Source: DAOMFB01 sp963801475 (GTDB taxonomy: Bacteria; Acidobacteriota; Thermoanaerobaculia; UBA5066). From it: a DNA stretch of 64,000 bases. The translations under genes and the position numbers were made by a program. This document shows, piece by piece, positions 50,091 through 56,969 of the stretch. Numbering within the stretch: the first letter of the stretch is position 1; every line of letters begins with the position of its first letter. Location: positions 1-64,000 of the forward strand of contig CAWDEX010000001.1 of NCBI GenBank assembly GCA_963801475.1, read 5' to 3'. Below the pieces are notes generated by a model. The model ran no database searches. It saw only the letters and a list, made by a program, of their open reading frames with translations, and was not told the DNA's origin.

Positions 50091-50405
50091 ATGGCTGGCT
50101 CAGTGAGCATCGCGGAGGGAATCACCATTCCTACCGGCCTTGCAGATATGAGTGCGGGCGGGCTTCTGATTACCTTCGTAGCCTTTTTCGTCCTCTCCGT
50201 CGTCCGTGGATGGATCGTCGTCAAGATTCACTACGACACAGCCATCAAGCGCGCTGAAACGGCGGAGGCCACCGTCGCCACACTCACTGCCACGAATGCG
50301 GTTCAAGCTCAGACCATCGAAAAGCAGACCGCAGTCGGCGAGACAGTCGTCCGGGTCATGAACTCGGTCCAGGAAGCACGGGCCACCGCAGGGGAAACCA
50401 CATGA
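50091..50405 (+). CDS. Membrane protein with coiled coil (holin-like), 104 aa
   Basis: Hydrophobic residues 20-48 (MSAGGLLITFVAFFVLSVVR) form one membrane helix. A coiled coil follows (AETAEATVATLTATNAVQAQ). It sits first in a cluster of four coupled genes, two of which look like holins. Could be a spanin-like or holin-associated protein. Confidence 0.55.
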   Translation: MAGSVSIAEGITIPTGLADMSAGGLLITFVAFFVLSVVRGWIVVKIHYDTAIKRAETAEATVATLTATNAVQAQTIEKQTAVGETVVRVMNSVQEARATAGETT

Positions 50406-50617
50406 GCTTCTTCAAGCGCTTCGCCGAACTTCGCAAAACCAACGAGGATGCCGTCGTGGTCAACGAGTCCGCCAAGCAGGATGCGGACCGGGAGCACCAG
50501 ATCGCCCTCGCCCGGCTGAAGCAGGCCACCGAACAGGCCGACACGCTGGCCGGGATGAACACCCGCAACCACTATTCCGAGTCGCTGACCTATGCGTTTC
50601 GGGGAAGGACAGTCTGA
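50402..50617 (+). CDS. Small charged helical protein, 71 aa
   Basis: MSFFKRFAELRKTNEDAVVV, DADREHQIALARLKQATEQA, NTRNHYSESLTYAFRGRTV. Similar short proteins with an NHYxExLxxAFRGR-type end are frequent beside holin genes of actinophages. Function unknown. Confidence 0.6.
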   Translation: MSFFKRFAELRKTNEDAVVVNESAKQDADREHQIALARLKQATEQADTLAGMNTRNHYSESLTYAFRGRTV

Positions 50618-51000
50618 TGCAGACACCGCTCATCAACTCGCTGCTGCTAGGGCTCATCTCCCTCGTCGCATTCATCGTCATCTTCTACTGGCACGGAGCT
50701 ACCCGTGGCACGTGGAAGAACTGGCCCGCCGGCCGATCCCTCATGGGCCTGCTGGGCATCATCGCCGTCGGCTTCGCTTACGGGGTGTTCAACGCCCTTA
50801 TCGGCCCGGCAGGCTACCCCGGCAAGGGCCTCATCAGCTTCGCCCTGTACCTGATCTTCGTCGGCGCAATCATCTTCATCGGCACCACAATCCGCAAGGA
50901 AATCCTGCGGGGCCGGGCAAAAGAGCACCACCCCTCACATCCGCAGACCGGGACTATCGACATCACGGTCGCCACAGATAAGGAAACCTCCAATGACTGA
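50617..51000 (+). CDS. Multi-pass membrane protein (holin-like), 127 aa
   Basis: Three membrane helices (LLLGLISLVAFIVIFYWHGA, LMGLLGIIAVGFAYGVFNAL, FALYLIFVGAIIFIGTTIRK) and a hydrophilic His/Thr-rich tail. Starts on the stop of the upstream gene (TGATG). Holin or holin partner. Confidence 0.6.
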   Translation: MQTPLINSLLLGLISLVAFIVIFYWHGATRGTWKNWPAGRSLMGLLGIIAVGFAYGVFNALIGPAGYPGKGLISFALYLIFVGAIIFIGTTIRKEILRGRAKEHHPSHPQTGTIDITVATDKETSND

Positions 51001-51310
51001 ACCCATCATCGACGGCCCGGATCACCGCGCCGTGGTTCCTACCGCCCCCAACAAGGCGTTCTGGCGCACCGCACTTCAGGTCGGCCCCGCCGCCGCCCTG
51101 TCCCTGCTGGTGATCCTCCCCGGCGTTCTCCAGTCCATCCTCGACGGCTTCGGTCGCCAGCTCCCCGAGAACATCTACGGGGTCCTGGCCTCCATCACCG
51201 CCGGGGTGACGCTGTTCGCGTCCATCGTGGCGAAGGTGATGGCGAACCCGGCGGTCATCGAATGGACCCGGCAGTACGCACCCTTCTTCGCGCCTGAGAA
51301 GAAGCCCTAA
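50993..51310 (+). CDS. Probable holin, 105 aa
   Basis: Two membrane helices (VGPAAALSLLVILPGVLQSI; YGVLASITAGVTLFASIVAK) around a short loop, a short N-terminus and a charged end (FFAPEKKP). Size and topology fit class II phage holins. Last gene before the main bidirectional terminator. Confidence 0.65.
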   Translation: MTEPIIDGPDHRAVVPTAPNKAFWRTALQVGPAAALSLLVILPGVLQSILDGFGRQLPENIYGVLASITAGVTLFASIVAKVMANPAVIEWTRQYAPFFAPEKKP

Positions 51311-51345
51311 TCCCCCAGAGGACCGTCTCCCTTCTGGGCATAAAA

Positions 51346-51387
51346 AAAGCCCCCTCACTCTGACTTTCACCAGAGTGAGGGGGCTTT
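51346..51387. terminator. Bidirectional terminator between converging operons
   Basis: 17-bp perfect stem AAAGCCCCCTCACTCTG / CAGAGTGAGGGGGCTTT with an 8-base loop and flanking A and T runs. Stops both the rightward late and the leftward early transcripts. Confidence 0.95.
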
Positions 51388-51390
51388 CTT

Positions 51391-51410
51391 AGTGATGGAC
51401 GTCCATCAGT
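51391..51410. promoter_or_regulatory. 20-bp palindromic operator, copy 28
   Basis: AGTGATGGACGTCCATCAGT, directly beside the converging terminator and downstream of every leftward gene of this arm. Blocking a start here seems impossible, so a role in stopping elongation or in DNA structure is more plausible. Confidence 0.85.
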
Positions 51411-51825
51411 TCTCGATGACTTCGAGGCGGCAGTCGAACCGGAAGAAGTCCTTCCGCCCTGACCGCTCCCCCGTGCCCGTAAGGTACGGGCCGGAGAAGT
51501 AGGCATCGGCGTCATCGATCAGGATGCCGCGTGCCGGGAGCCTAGGTTGTCCCTTCACCGCCGGGGGCACATCCACCAGTCCGTCCACATATGCCTTCAT
51601 GGTGGGCATGTAGTTGTGGGCGTCGGCGTTGTAGAGGACCGGGTAGGACACGTCCACGTCAAGCTTGACCTTGCGGAACCGCCGGCCGATGGTGCGGCCC
51701 TGGGCTTTCCCGAGGAGCTTCAGGTCCTTGACGATCTTGGACTTCTTGCCCCAGTGCGGGAGGCTATTGGCGTTGAGGATCAGCGACTTGTGAATCCACT
51801 GCTCCCACTCGATCACCTCACTCAT
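51406..51825 (-). CDS. RusA-like Holliday junction resolvase
   Basis: 139 aa, start at MSEVIEWEQWIHKSLI (51825), overlapping the previous stop. LNANSLPHWGKKSKIVKDLK, the Asp-rich loop VLYNADAHNYMPTMKAYVDG with LVD, and GILIDDADAYFSGPYLTG match the RusA fold, whose conserved acidic residues bind magnesium. It resolves four-way DNA junctions made during recombination-dependent replication and would work with the annealing protein and Cas4-like nuclease. Confidence 0.8.
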   Translation of the reverse strand: MSEVIEWEQWIHKSLILNANSLPHWGKKSKIVKDLKLLGKAQGRTIGRRFRKVKLDVDVSYPVLYNADAHNYMPTMKAYVDGLVDVPPAVKGQPRLPARGILIDDADAYFSGPYLTGTGERSGRKDFFRFDCRLEVIEN

Positions 51826-52055
51826 ACGAACCCGCCCTCGGGCCACGGGAGGTCGCCGCCCTCCGTCGGGGAGTAGCCGCGGATCAGGAACGTCACCTCG
51901 ACCCAGCCGCGCCTCGACCAGTCCACGCCGACGACCTGACGGTTATCCAGCGCGGTCGCGGGGATTTCCGTGGAGAACGCGCCAGGATACTGCGGCTCGC
52001 CAGAGGTCGCGTCGGTCCGGTACCACGTCCGGTGCAGGTAGCCGCCGTCCCTCAT
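51822..52055 (-). CDS. Hypothetical protein, 77 aa
   Basis: MRDGGYLHRTWYRTDATSGE ... SPTEGGDLPWPEGGFV; beta-rich with aromatic residues (VDWSRRGWVEVTFLIRGYSP). Coupled to RusA by ATGA. Family not recognised. Confidence 0.6.
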   Translation of the reverse strand: MRDGGYLHRTWYRTDATSGEPQYPGAFSTEIPATALDNRQVVGVDWSRRGWVEVTFLIRGYSPTEGGDLPWPEGGFV

Positions 52056-52417
52056 GCCTGCCTCAGCTCCCTTGCGATTTCCGTGACGGTCTGGAGCGAC
52101 AGGCCGGTGGAGGCGCTGACCCGCGCCAGTTGTCCGGGACTGAGCAGGAACCTCACGGTGCTGCTGACGGCGAGTTCGAGGATGTCCGCGGTCAGCTTGA
52201 CGCCCTTCTCGTCGAGCACGTACCGCAGGTTCGTGACCATCATGGGTTCACTCTGCCCGATGTGCGGTTCCGGGATCACACTGTCGCGCCAGAGCGCCCC
52301 GCAGGAGCATCCGTGCCCTACCCCGTTGAACGGGGCGTGCCCCTTCGTGCCGGTGCAGACGCAGGTGTGTCCGGCGCCGATGCCCTGCCCGCCGTTGTGC
52401 CCGCATTTCTCAGCCAT
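52052..52417 (-). CDS. Zinc-binding plus HTH-like protein, 121 aa
   Basis: N-terminal Cys/His cluster (MAEKCGHNGGQGIGAGHTCV, GHGCSCGALWRD) probably binds zinc. The C-terminal part (LLSPGQLARVSASTGLSLQT, VTEIARELRQ) has helix-turn-helix spacing. Possibly a regulator; target unknown. Confidence 0.55.
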   Translation of the reverse strand: MAEKCGHNGGQGIGAGHTCVCTGTKGHAPFNGVGHGCSCGALWRDSVIPEPHIGQSEPMMVTNLRYVLDEKGVKLTADILELAVSSTVRFLLSPGQLARVSASTGLSLQTVTEIARELRQA

Positions 52418-52613
52418 TGTTCGGCGCTCCCGGGCAGTCCTTGGCGTTGTGCATCTGCCGGATCGTCTTGCCCCGGCTCCACGGGTGCTGGATGCACTCT
52501 TCGTCGATCAGCGTCGAGTCCACCAGCCCGCAGGGCGCGGTGCCACAGGGGCAGGCGTCCTCCATCATGGTGCCCTTAAAGCTCCGGCCAACGTGTGCGG
52601 CCCATCCATCCAT
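52410..52613 (-). CDS. Small Cys-rich protein, 67 aa
   Basis: MDGWAAHVGRSFKGTMMEDA, CPCGTAPCGLVDSTLIDEEC, QHPWSRGKTIRQMHNAKDCP. Six cysteines, probably a zinc ribbon. ATG at 52613 (GTG at 52616 possible). Function unknown. Confidence 0.55.
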   Translation of the reverse strand: MDGWAAHVGRSFKGTMMEDACPCGTAPCGLVDSTLIDEECIQHPWSRGKTIRQMHNAKDCPGAPNNG

Positions 52614-53110
52614 CACGCCTCCAGTTCGGGGCGGGCGTCAGCGACCAGCTCGCCCTGCACGGTCACGTCGCTGACGTCGATCACGGAGATGTCGAAGCCG
52701 TAGCCGTAGTAGAACGGGTTCCCGCAGGACCATCCGACTTTCATCTCCACGACGTCGCCGAGGTCGGCGTAGATGTGCCACGTATCGTAGCCGTCGGTCG
52801 TGCCGACGCCGGTGATGACGTGGTCGATCTTGTCGAGGTTGAGGACGATGTCCTTCAGTTCGGTGTACGCACAGCAGTCGCCGTCGTTGACAAGGGCAAC
52901 GCGCTTGCCGTTGTCGAGGACGAGCGCGGTGCCCGCTCTGGTGCCGGACCATTCGTAGCGGCCCGGCACGCGGGTGTTCTTTTCGACGGCGACGATCTTG
53001 CGGCCCACAACATGCTCAGCGAGGGTGGCGACGTTCTCCGGCATCGTCCCGTCATCCTCGTCGGGTTCGAGGATTTCGGTGGGGTAGGGGTTGTTCTCGT
53101 GCAGTTCCAT
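52613..53110 (-). CDS. DUF7448-like protein, 165 aa
   Basis: VVGRKIVAVEKNTRVPGRYE, ALVLDNGKRVALVNDGDCCA, YTELKDIVLNLDKIDHVITG follow the pattern of this small actinophage family (GxxI..V, LDNG, ndGDCCA.t.l.). Function unknown. Acidic N-terminal extension of 25 residues. Confidence 0.65.
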   Translation of the reverse strand: MELHENNPYPTEILEPDEDDGTMPENVATLAEHVVGRKIVAVEKNTRVPGRYEWSGTRAGTALVLDNGKRVALVNDGDCCAYTELKDIVLNLDKIDHVITGVGTTDGYDTWHIYADLGDVVEMKVGWSCGNPFYYGYGFDISVIDVSDVTVQGELVADARPELEA

Positions 53111-53121
53111 GGTCAGGTTCC

Positions 53122-53529
53122 TTACTTGCTGAGGTTCAGTTCGACGTCAGGGATGACGCCCTCGGGCTTCAGTACAATCTTGGTGCGGTAGACGTCGGCG
53201 GGGATGCCCTCGGTCTGGACGGAGGACCAGAATACGTCCGTGCCCTTGCCCATGTACTGCTTGCGGTAGTCGTTCTCGCCGTACTTGCAGGTGGCAATCA
53301 GGCGGTCGCCGTCCGGCTCGATGGAGCACTTGCCCTCCACGTAGAACAGGTACTTGTCGGTGCGGGTGTTGATGCCGACGATCTTGCGCTGGACTTTGAA
53401 GTTGTCCGCGTCGGTGGAGATGTTCTTCGACACGGTGTCGGCTTCGGAACATCCGGCGGCGGCGGTGGAGAAGAACGCGCCGACGATCATGAGGCCGGTG
53501 ATGGCGAGGGTTTTCTTGCTGAGCTTCAC
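53122..53529 (-). CDS. Lipoprotein of the SEADTVSKN type, 135 aa
   Basis: Signal peptide MKLSKKTLAITGLMIVGAFF with lipobox AAGC, then SEADTVSKNISTDADNFKVQ, RKIVGINTRTDKYLFYVEGK, a beta-sandwich-type domain with CSIEPDGDRLIATCKYGE. This family is widespread in actinophages as a predicted membrane lipoprotein. Outer-face location suggests a part in superinfection exclusion, unproven. Confidence 0.8.
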   Translation of the reverse strand: MKLSKKTLAITGLMIVGAFFSTAAAGCSEADTVSKNISTDADNFKVQRKIVGINTRTDKYLFYVEGKCSIEPDGDRLIATCKYGENDYRKQYMGKGTDVFWSSVQTEGIPADVYRTKIVLKPEGVIPDVELNLSK

Positions 53530-53549
53530 GGGGTTGAGACCTTTCGTGG

Positions 53550-53951
53550 TTAGTGGCAGTTTTGCGGGGCTTGCTGATTGTGCAGGCTCGATGCGTACAT
53601 CATGGTCATCCAGAAGTACGGCATCGGGTCGTGGTGGTTGTTCACGTACACCGGCTGGTGGTAGACGTTACGCGGTGGGGCGTACACCGGAGGCCGGTAA
53701 GGCTTGGGTGGTGGAACGTACCGTGGCGGCGGCTTCGGGGCGCTGACCTTGGGTGCGGCGGGTGCCTTGTAGCCGGTCCCGGTGTTGGTCCGGGGGGCCG
53801 GAGGCCGGGGTGCCGGGGGCCTCGGCGGCGACACCGGCATGGGGGCGATCCCCGCCACTGCCTGCGGCCCGAGCGACTGGGGGCAGTCATTGCTCGGACC
53901 ACAGGCGGTCAAGCCCACGGCGACGAGGGCCAGGATCAGGAGCTTCTTCAC
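53550..53951 (-). CDS. Proline-rich lipoprotein, 133 aa
   Basis: Signal peptide MKKLLILALVAVGLTACG with lipobox LTAC. The mature part is Pro-rich (VSPPRPPAPRPPAPRTNTGT; PPKPYRPPVYAPPRNVYHQP) and ends with FWMTMMYASSLHNQQAPQNC. Probably an extended stalk anchored in the membrane. It overlaps the upstream stop (ATGA) and precedes another lipoprotein gene. Confidence 0.75.
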   Translation of the reverse strand: MKKLLILALVAVGLTACGPSNDCPQSLGPQAVAGIAPMPVSPPRPPAPRPPAPRTNTGTGYKAPAAPKVSAPKPPPRYVPPPKPYRPPVYAPPRNVYHQPVYVNNHHDPMPYFWMTMMYASSLHNQQAPQNCH

Positions 53952-54484
53952 GACCCGGTCCCGAGGGAATTGAGAATTGACTGTGCGCCCTCCCGATCCT
54001 TGGCGGAAGCGACGTAGGAATCAGGACCGTTGGCGGGGCTACGCCTCTTGTAAACATGCCAGTTCCCAGAGGCTCCGCGCTCCGCGAAGAACATGCCATG
54101 GTTAATCCTGTTCTCATTGACAGCATCCATGAGGGCCTGTTCGAGATTCTGGTCGTTGATCCCGGCGGCAGTCAGCTCCTCGGATAACGTCTGCGGAGTC
54201 GCCATGCCCTTATAGCTGGGGGCGTCTCCCGGATCGGTCACGAGCTGTTCGCCCTGATCGAGCGGCCCGTCCTCATCCGCAGTCACCGGTTCGCCGTCGT
54301 TCATCCAGTCCACGTAGCCCTCGGCGAGTTCTGTTGCACCGAGCGACCACAACGCCTTTTTGATGGCATCGTCGTGGATGCCGCGCTTGTGGAGCTTGTC
54401 GAACTCCGCGTAGAGCCGGTCGTCGTGGTCGCTGATGAGGTTCTGGATGGTGAGGCGGATACTCGCCTCGCGGTCTTCGGTCAT
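53948..54484 (-). CDS. Hypothetical acidic protein, 178 aa
   Basis: MTEDREASIRLTIQNLISDH, DDAIKKALWSLGATELAEGY, then a Gly/Pro-rich linker and a C-terminal domain (TLSEELTAAGINDQNLEQAL, INHGMFFAERGASGNWHVYK). Two helical regions joined by an acidic linker. Not recognised. Confidence 0.55.
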   Translation of the reverse strand: MTEDREASIRLTIQNLISDHDDRLYAEFDKLHKRGIHDDAIKKALWSLGATELAEGYVDWMNDGEPVTADEDGPLDQGEQLVTDPGDAPSYKGMATPQTLSEELTAAGINDQNLEQALMDAVNENRINHGMFFAERGASGNWHVYKRRSPANGPDSYVASAKDREGAQSILNSLGTGS

Positions 54485-54855
54485 GGCATTTCCTCTCGTG
54501 GTAACTGATGGACGTCCATCACTGCCCAGCCACGGCGGCGGACAGCTTCAGCGTTGGAGCGCATCACGGACATGAAGTGGTCCAGGCCCTTGATGGTGTG
54601 GTCGAGCGAGGCCTTGGACACGGCACCGGGGCCGCACTCGAAGCACTTCCCGTCCTTCCGCCGGCGGGTGCCGGGGGCAGTGACGAGCGGGGCGCGTTCC
54701 GGCCTTGTGGGGTGGCCGCATCCGGCGCAGGGCAGGATGGCGTACTCGGGGTTCTCCGGCTCCTGCTGGCGCATCATGGCGTACCAGCACCCGATGCACC
54801 GGCTGGCGCTGTACTCCATCTTCGTGCCGGGGAACTGCTTCACGGTCCGCGCCAT
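54481..54855 (-). CDS. Zinc-ribbon protein, 124 aa
   Basis: Start at MARTVKQFPGTKMEYSASRC. Three CxxC pairs (CIGCWYAMMRQQE, CAGCGHPTRPER, CFECGPGAVSKAS) suggest one or two zinc sites. Operator copy 29 encodes AVMDVHQLPREEMP at its C-terminus. Could bind nucleic acid. Family not recognised. Confidence 0.6.
   Translation of the reverse strand: MARTVKQFPGTKMEYSASRCIGCWYAMMRQQEPENPEYAILPCAGCGHPTRPERAPLVTAPGTRRRKDGKCFECGPGAVSKASLDHTIKGLDHFMSVMRSNAEAVRRRGWAVMDVHQLPREEMP
54504..54523. promoter_or_regulatory. 20-bp palindromic operator, copy 29 (3' end of a gene)
   Basis: ACTGATGGACGTCCATCACT, in frame in the zinc-ribbon gene and 20 bp upstream of the 54484 start. Confidence 0.85.
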
Positions 54856-54947
54856 GGCCTCAGCGTGTCCCCGCAGTCGCCCTCGCATTTGTACGCTGGC
54901 CGGTTCTTGTGGCGTCCCCGGCGCTCGGCCATCACCTGTTCGGTCAT
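54840..54947 (-). CDS. Tiny basic Cys protein, 35 aa (or tail of the 54965 gene)
   Basis: MTEQVMAERRGRHKNRPAYK, CEGDCGDTLRPWRGP. Either a separate gene or the true C-terminus of the upstream 113-aa gene if a one-base indel lies near 55010; the joined text would read naturally. Confidence 0.4.
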   Translation of the reverse strand: MTEQVMAERRGRHKNRPAYKCEGDCGDTLRPWRGP

Positions 54948-54964
54948 CTCCGACAGCACGGCGC

Positions 54965-55306
54965 TCACAGGCTTCTGCCCAGCCGAACCGGCCGGAACTG
55001 TTCCACACCGTAGATGGACGGACTCAGGCGTTCCCGACGCCTTGCCATGAACTGTTCCAGTCCCGTGATGGTGTGCTGGAGGCTGTCGCTGGCTTGCGCC
55101 TTGGTGGCGGGGTCGGCGCGGCGTTCGTCGTTGAGGCATTTCTGGCATTTGCCTTCCGAGCTTCGGGCGACGGTGCCGGGCAATTCCTCAACGGTCATTG
55201 AGGCATTCCGGGTGTAGCGGTTGCAGTGCCCGGCGCAGAGCTTGACCTTGGGGCTGTTCTTGACCCAGTCGGCGACGGGCGTCTCGGCGGTGATCTTCAC
55301 GCTCAC
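54965..55306 (-). CDS. Zinc-ribbon-like protein, 113 aa
   Basis: GTG start at 55306 behind AAGGAGAG. MSVKITAETPVADWVKNSPK, VKLCAGHCNRYTRN, SSEGKCQKCLNDERRADP: two Cys pairs spaced for zinc, then QHTITGLEQFMARRRERL. HTITGLEQFM is shared with the neighbouring zinc-ribbon protein (HTIKGLDHFM), so the two are paralogues. Confidence 0.6.
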   Translation of the reverse strand: MSVKITAETPVADWVKNSPKVKLCAGHCNRYTRNASMTVEELPGTVARSSEGKCQKCLNDERRADPATKAQASDSLQHTITGLEQFMARRRERLSPSIYGVEQFRPVRLGRSL

Positions 55307-55317
55307 TGCTTCTCTCC

Positions 55318-55729
55318 TTACTTGATGACTTTGTGGAGCCGGGATGCGCTGATGTCCGTCAGGGCCAGGGCGATTTGCGCCTCACGTCCGGAGGGGAAAC
55401 CCACCGAGCCGGGCGGGAATCCGTCGTCGAGGCGGACGGCCTTCCGGTCGGTGCCGACGTACCAGAGCATCGGGTTGTTCTCGGCGCGGATGGTGATGTC
55501 GGTGTGGTTCGCCGGGCGCTGTTCCGGGATCGGCATACGGGCGGCGTCCTGCGTTTCGGCGTCGGTGGCCCACGGGGCGGCGGGGGCGATGATCCGGAAG
55601 TTCTTCCGCAGGTCTTCGAAGATGGCGATGGCGATGTCGTGCGTATCCGACGGATCGTTGCCGCTTGCTACCGACGTGCGCTCGTCGGTGAGGTGCTCTC
55701 ATGATGATGTCCAATGGCGTCTCAGCCAT
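55318..55729 (-). pseudogene. Hypothetical protein, frame change near 55697
   Basis: Start MAETPLDIIM at 55729 after AGGAGAC. One base over, the protein continues EHLTDERTSVASGNDPSDTH, DIAIAIFEDLRKNFRIIAPA, then MPIPEQRPANHTDITIRAEN, ALTDISASRLHKVIK. About 136 aa. The coding text is continuous after a single indel. Not recognised. Confidence 0.5.
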
Positions 55730-55739
55730 GATGTCTCCT

Positions 55740-55856
55740 ATGATGTGAGTTCAACTATTAACAGTTCTTTGGTTGAGTTAAGTGCAGTCACGAGCACAAC
55801 AGGTTGATGTGTCAGAGGCCGGGATGCGGGCGCACCCCGGCCTCACCTGCGTCCTG
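55740..55856. other. Intergenic region with hairpin
   Basis: Contains an AT-rich stretch (55745-55785, TTAACTCAACC...TAATAG on the minus strand) that could hold a leftward promoter without a good -35 box. It also holds a 9-bp hairpin GAGGCCGGG / CCCGGCCTC at 55815-55844, just after the stop of the 55857 gene, a likely terminator. Confidence 0.5.
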
Positions 55857-56165
55857 CTACTCCTTGGTGAAGACGCTCCAGTCGAAGTCCTCCGGGGCCG
55901 TCGCGGAGGTCACTTCCTCGCCCATCTTCACCCCGTCAAGGAGGGTGTCGGAGACGGAGCGGAGGAGCGCGGCCAGCTCGATAGGCTCGAAGCTGGTGGA
56001 GTCCACGTCCACGATCATCACGTTCTCGTTGCGTTCGTTGATGTTCGGGAAGGTGATGACGATGATGGGGGCCGCGCCCTTCACGATCGTCTCCGGGGCG
56101 GGTTTCGAGTAGCCCTGCCGCATGACGGCGCGGACCTGAATTTCAAACTTCACTTCGCTGCTCAT
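55857..56165 (-). CDS. Hypothetical protein, 102 aa
   Basis: MSSEVKFEIQVRAVMRQGYS, KGAAPIIVITFPNINERNEN, DGVKMGEEVTSATAPEDFDW. Mixed alpha/beta. Start 30 bp downstream of operator copy 30. Family not recognised. Confidence 0.55.
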   Translation of the reverse strand: MSSEVKFEIQVRAVMRQGYSKPAPETIVKGAAPIIVITFPNINERNENVMIVDVDSTSFEPIELAALLRSVSDTLLDGVKMGEEVTSATAPEDFDWSVFTKE

Positions 56166-56194
56166 GGCATTTTCCTTCTGGTTGGTGGTGGTGA

Positions 56195-56214
56195 ACTGAT
56201 GTGCGTCCATCAGT
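56195..56214. promoter_or_regulatory. 20-bp palindromic operator, copy 30
   Basis: ACTGATGTGCGTCCATCAGT, overlapping the end of the 56210 gene and 30 bp upstream of the 56165 start. Confidence 0.9.
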
Positions 56215-56425
56215 TCGGGAGTTCGAGCCTGACGCCATCCATGAGCTTGTCCATGAAGTCGGTCGGGGTCAGGTCATGGAAGGTCAGGTAGTTGCCCTTC
56301 GATTTGAAGGTCACCTTGCATCCCATCGGTTGTGCGTTGTTGTCGTACTGCAACGGTGCGACGGTGGAGATGTCCCCCACGTCAACAAGGTGGTCTTCGA
56401 CAAGGACCAACAGGCTCTTGCTCAT
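56210..56425 (-). CDS. Hypothetical protein, 71 aa
   Basis: MSKSLLVLVEDHLVDVGDIS, QPMGCKVTFKSKGNYLTFHD, PTDFMDKLMDGVRLEL. Small beta-rich fold then a helix. Coupled to the HicA-like gene by ATGA. Confidence 0.55.
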   Translation of the reverse strand: MSKSLLVLVEDHLVDVGDISTVAPLQYDNNAQPMGCKVTFKSKGNYLTFHDLTPTDFMDKLMDGVRLELPN

Positions 56426-56661
56426 GGCGCTCTTTTCTCTAGTGGATCGAAGCCGATGGCCCGGAAGTTGGCGATCATGTTCTTCCGGGCGCGGTGGTCG
56501 GAATCGGTGAAGTGGACGGTGACCCTGCCCTCGCCGTGCTGGGCGAAAAACATCAGCCCCGACTTGGTCTTTCGGTAGCGGAGTCCCGCGTCGATGGCGG
56601 CGGCGATGATCTTCCGGGTTTCCCGGCTGGTGCACCGCCGCAGGTCATGCTCAGCGCTCAC
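56422..56661 (-). CDS. HicA-like small RNA-binding protein, 79 aa
   Basis: GTG start at 56661 on the previous stop. TSRETRKIIAAAIDAGLRYR, KTKSGLMFFAQHGEGRVTVH, ARKNMIANFRAIGF match the order of HicA toxins (helix, GxxxxxKxSGxxF, valine-rich strand, His, C-terminal helix). No HicB-like antitoxin is adjacent, so it may be a domesticated RNA-binding protein rather than an active toxin. Confidence 0.55.
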   Translation of the reverse strand: MSAEHDLRRCTSRETRKIIAAAIDAGLRYRKTKSGLMFFAQHGEGRVTVHFTDSDHRARKNMIANFRAIGFDPLEKRAP

Positions 56662-56969
56662 TTGCCCCGCGCCTCCCGATGCTCGTACTCGGCCTTGTGG
56701 TGGAAGCACAGGTATAGAATCTCGTTGCCTTCGGTGCGGATGTACGACGCCAGACCGATGCCCGTCCGCAGGCCCTTGGACTGTTCGGCCACGCAGTCCT
56801 GGCATGAGGTCTGCTTGGCGGTCTTGGGCCTGCGGCGGTACGCGATCTTCGTCGCGTCGTCGTCGTCTTTCTTGGAGCGCTGACGTGCCACCGGGGCGGG
56901 GTCGGGTTCCCCGAACAGCGGCACGTCCACCCATTCCTGCGGCGTGGATTTCTTAGGAAGCAGGGTCAT
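56658..56969 (-). CDS. Zinc-finger-like protein, 103 aa
   Basis: Basic stretch RQRSKKDDDDATKIAYRRRP, then KQTSCQDCVAEQSKGLRTGI and LYLCFHHKAEYEHREARG: CxxC and CxxH spaced by about 30 residues. Likely zinc-binding, perhaps nucleic-acid associated. Coupled to the nuclease gene by ATGA. Confidence 0.55.
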   Translation of the reverse strand: MTLLPKKSTPQEWVDVPLFGEPDPAPVARQRSKKDDDDATKIAYRRRPKTAKQTSCQDCVAEQSKGLRTGIGLASYIRTEGNEILYLCFHHKAEYEHREARGK

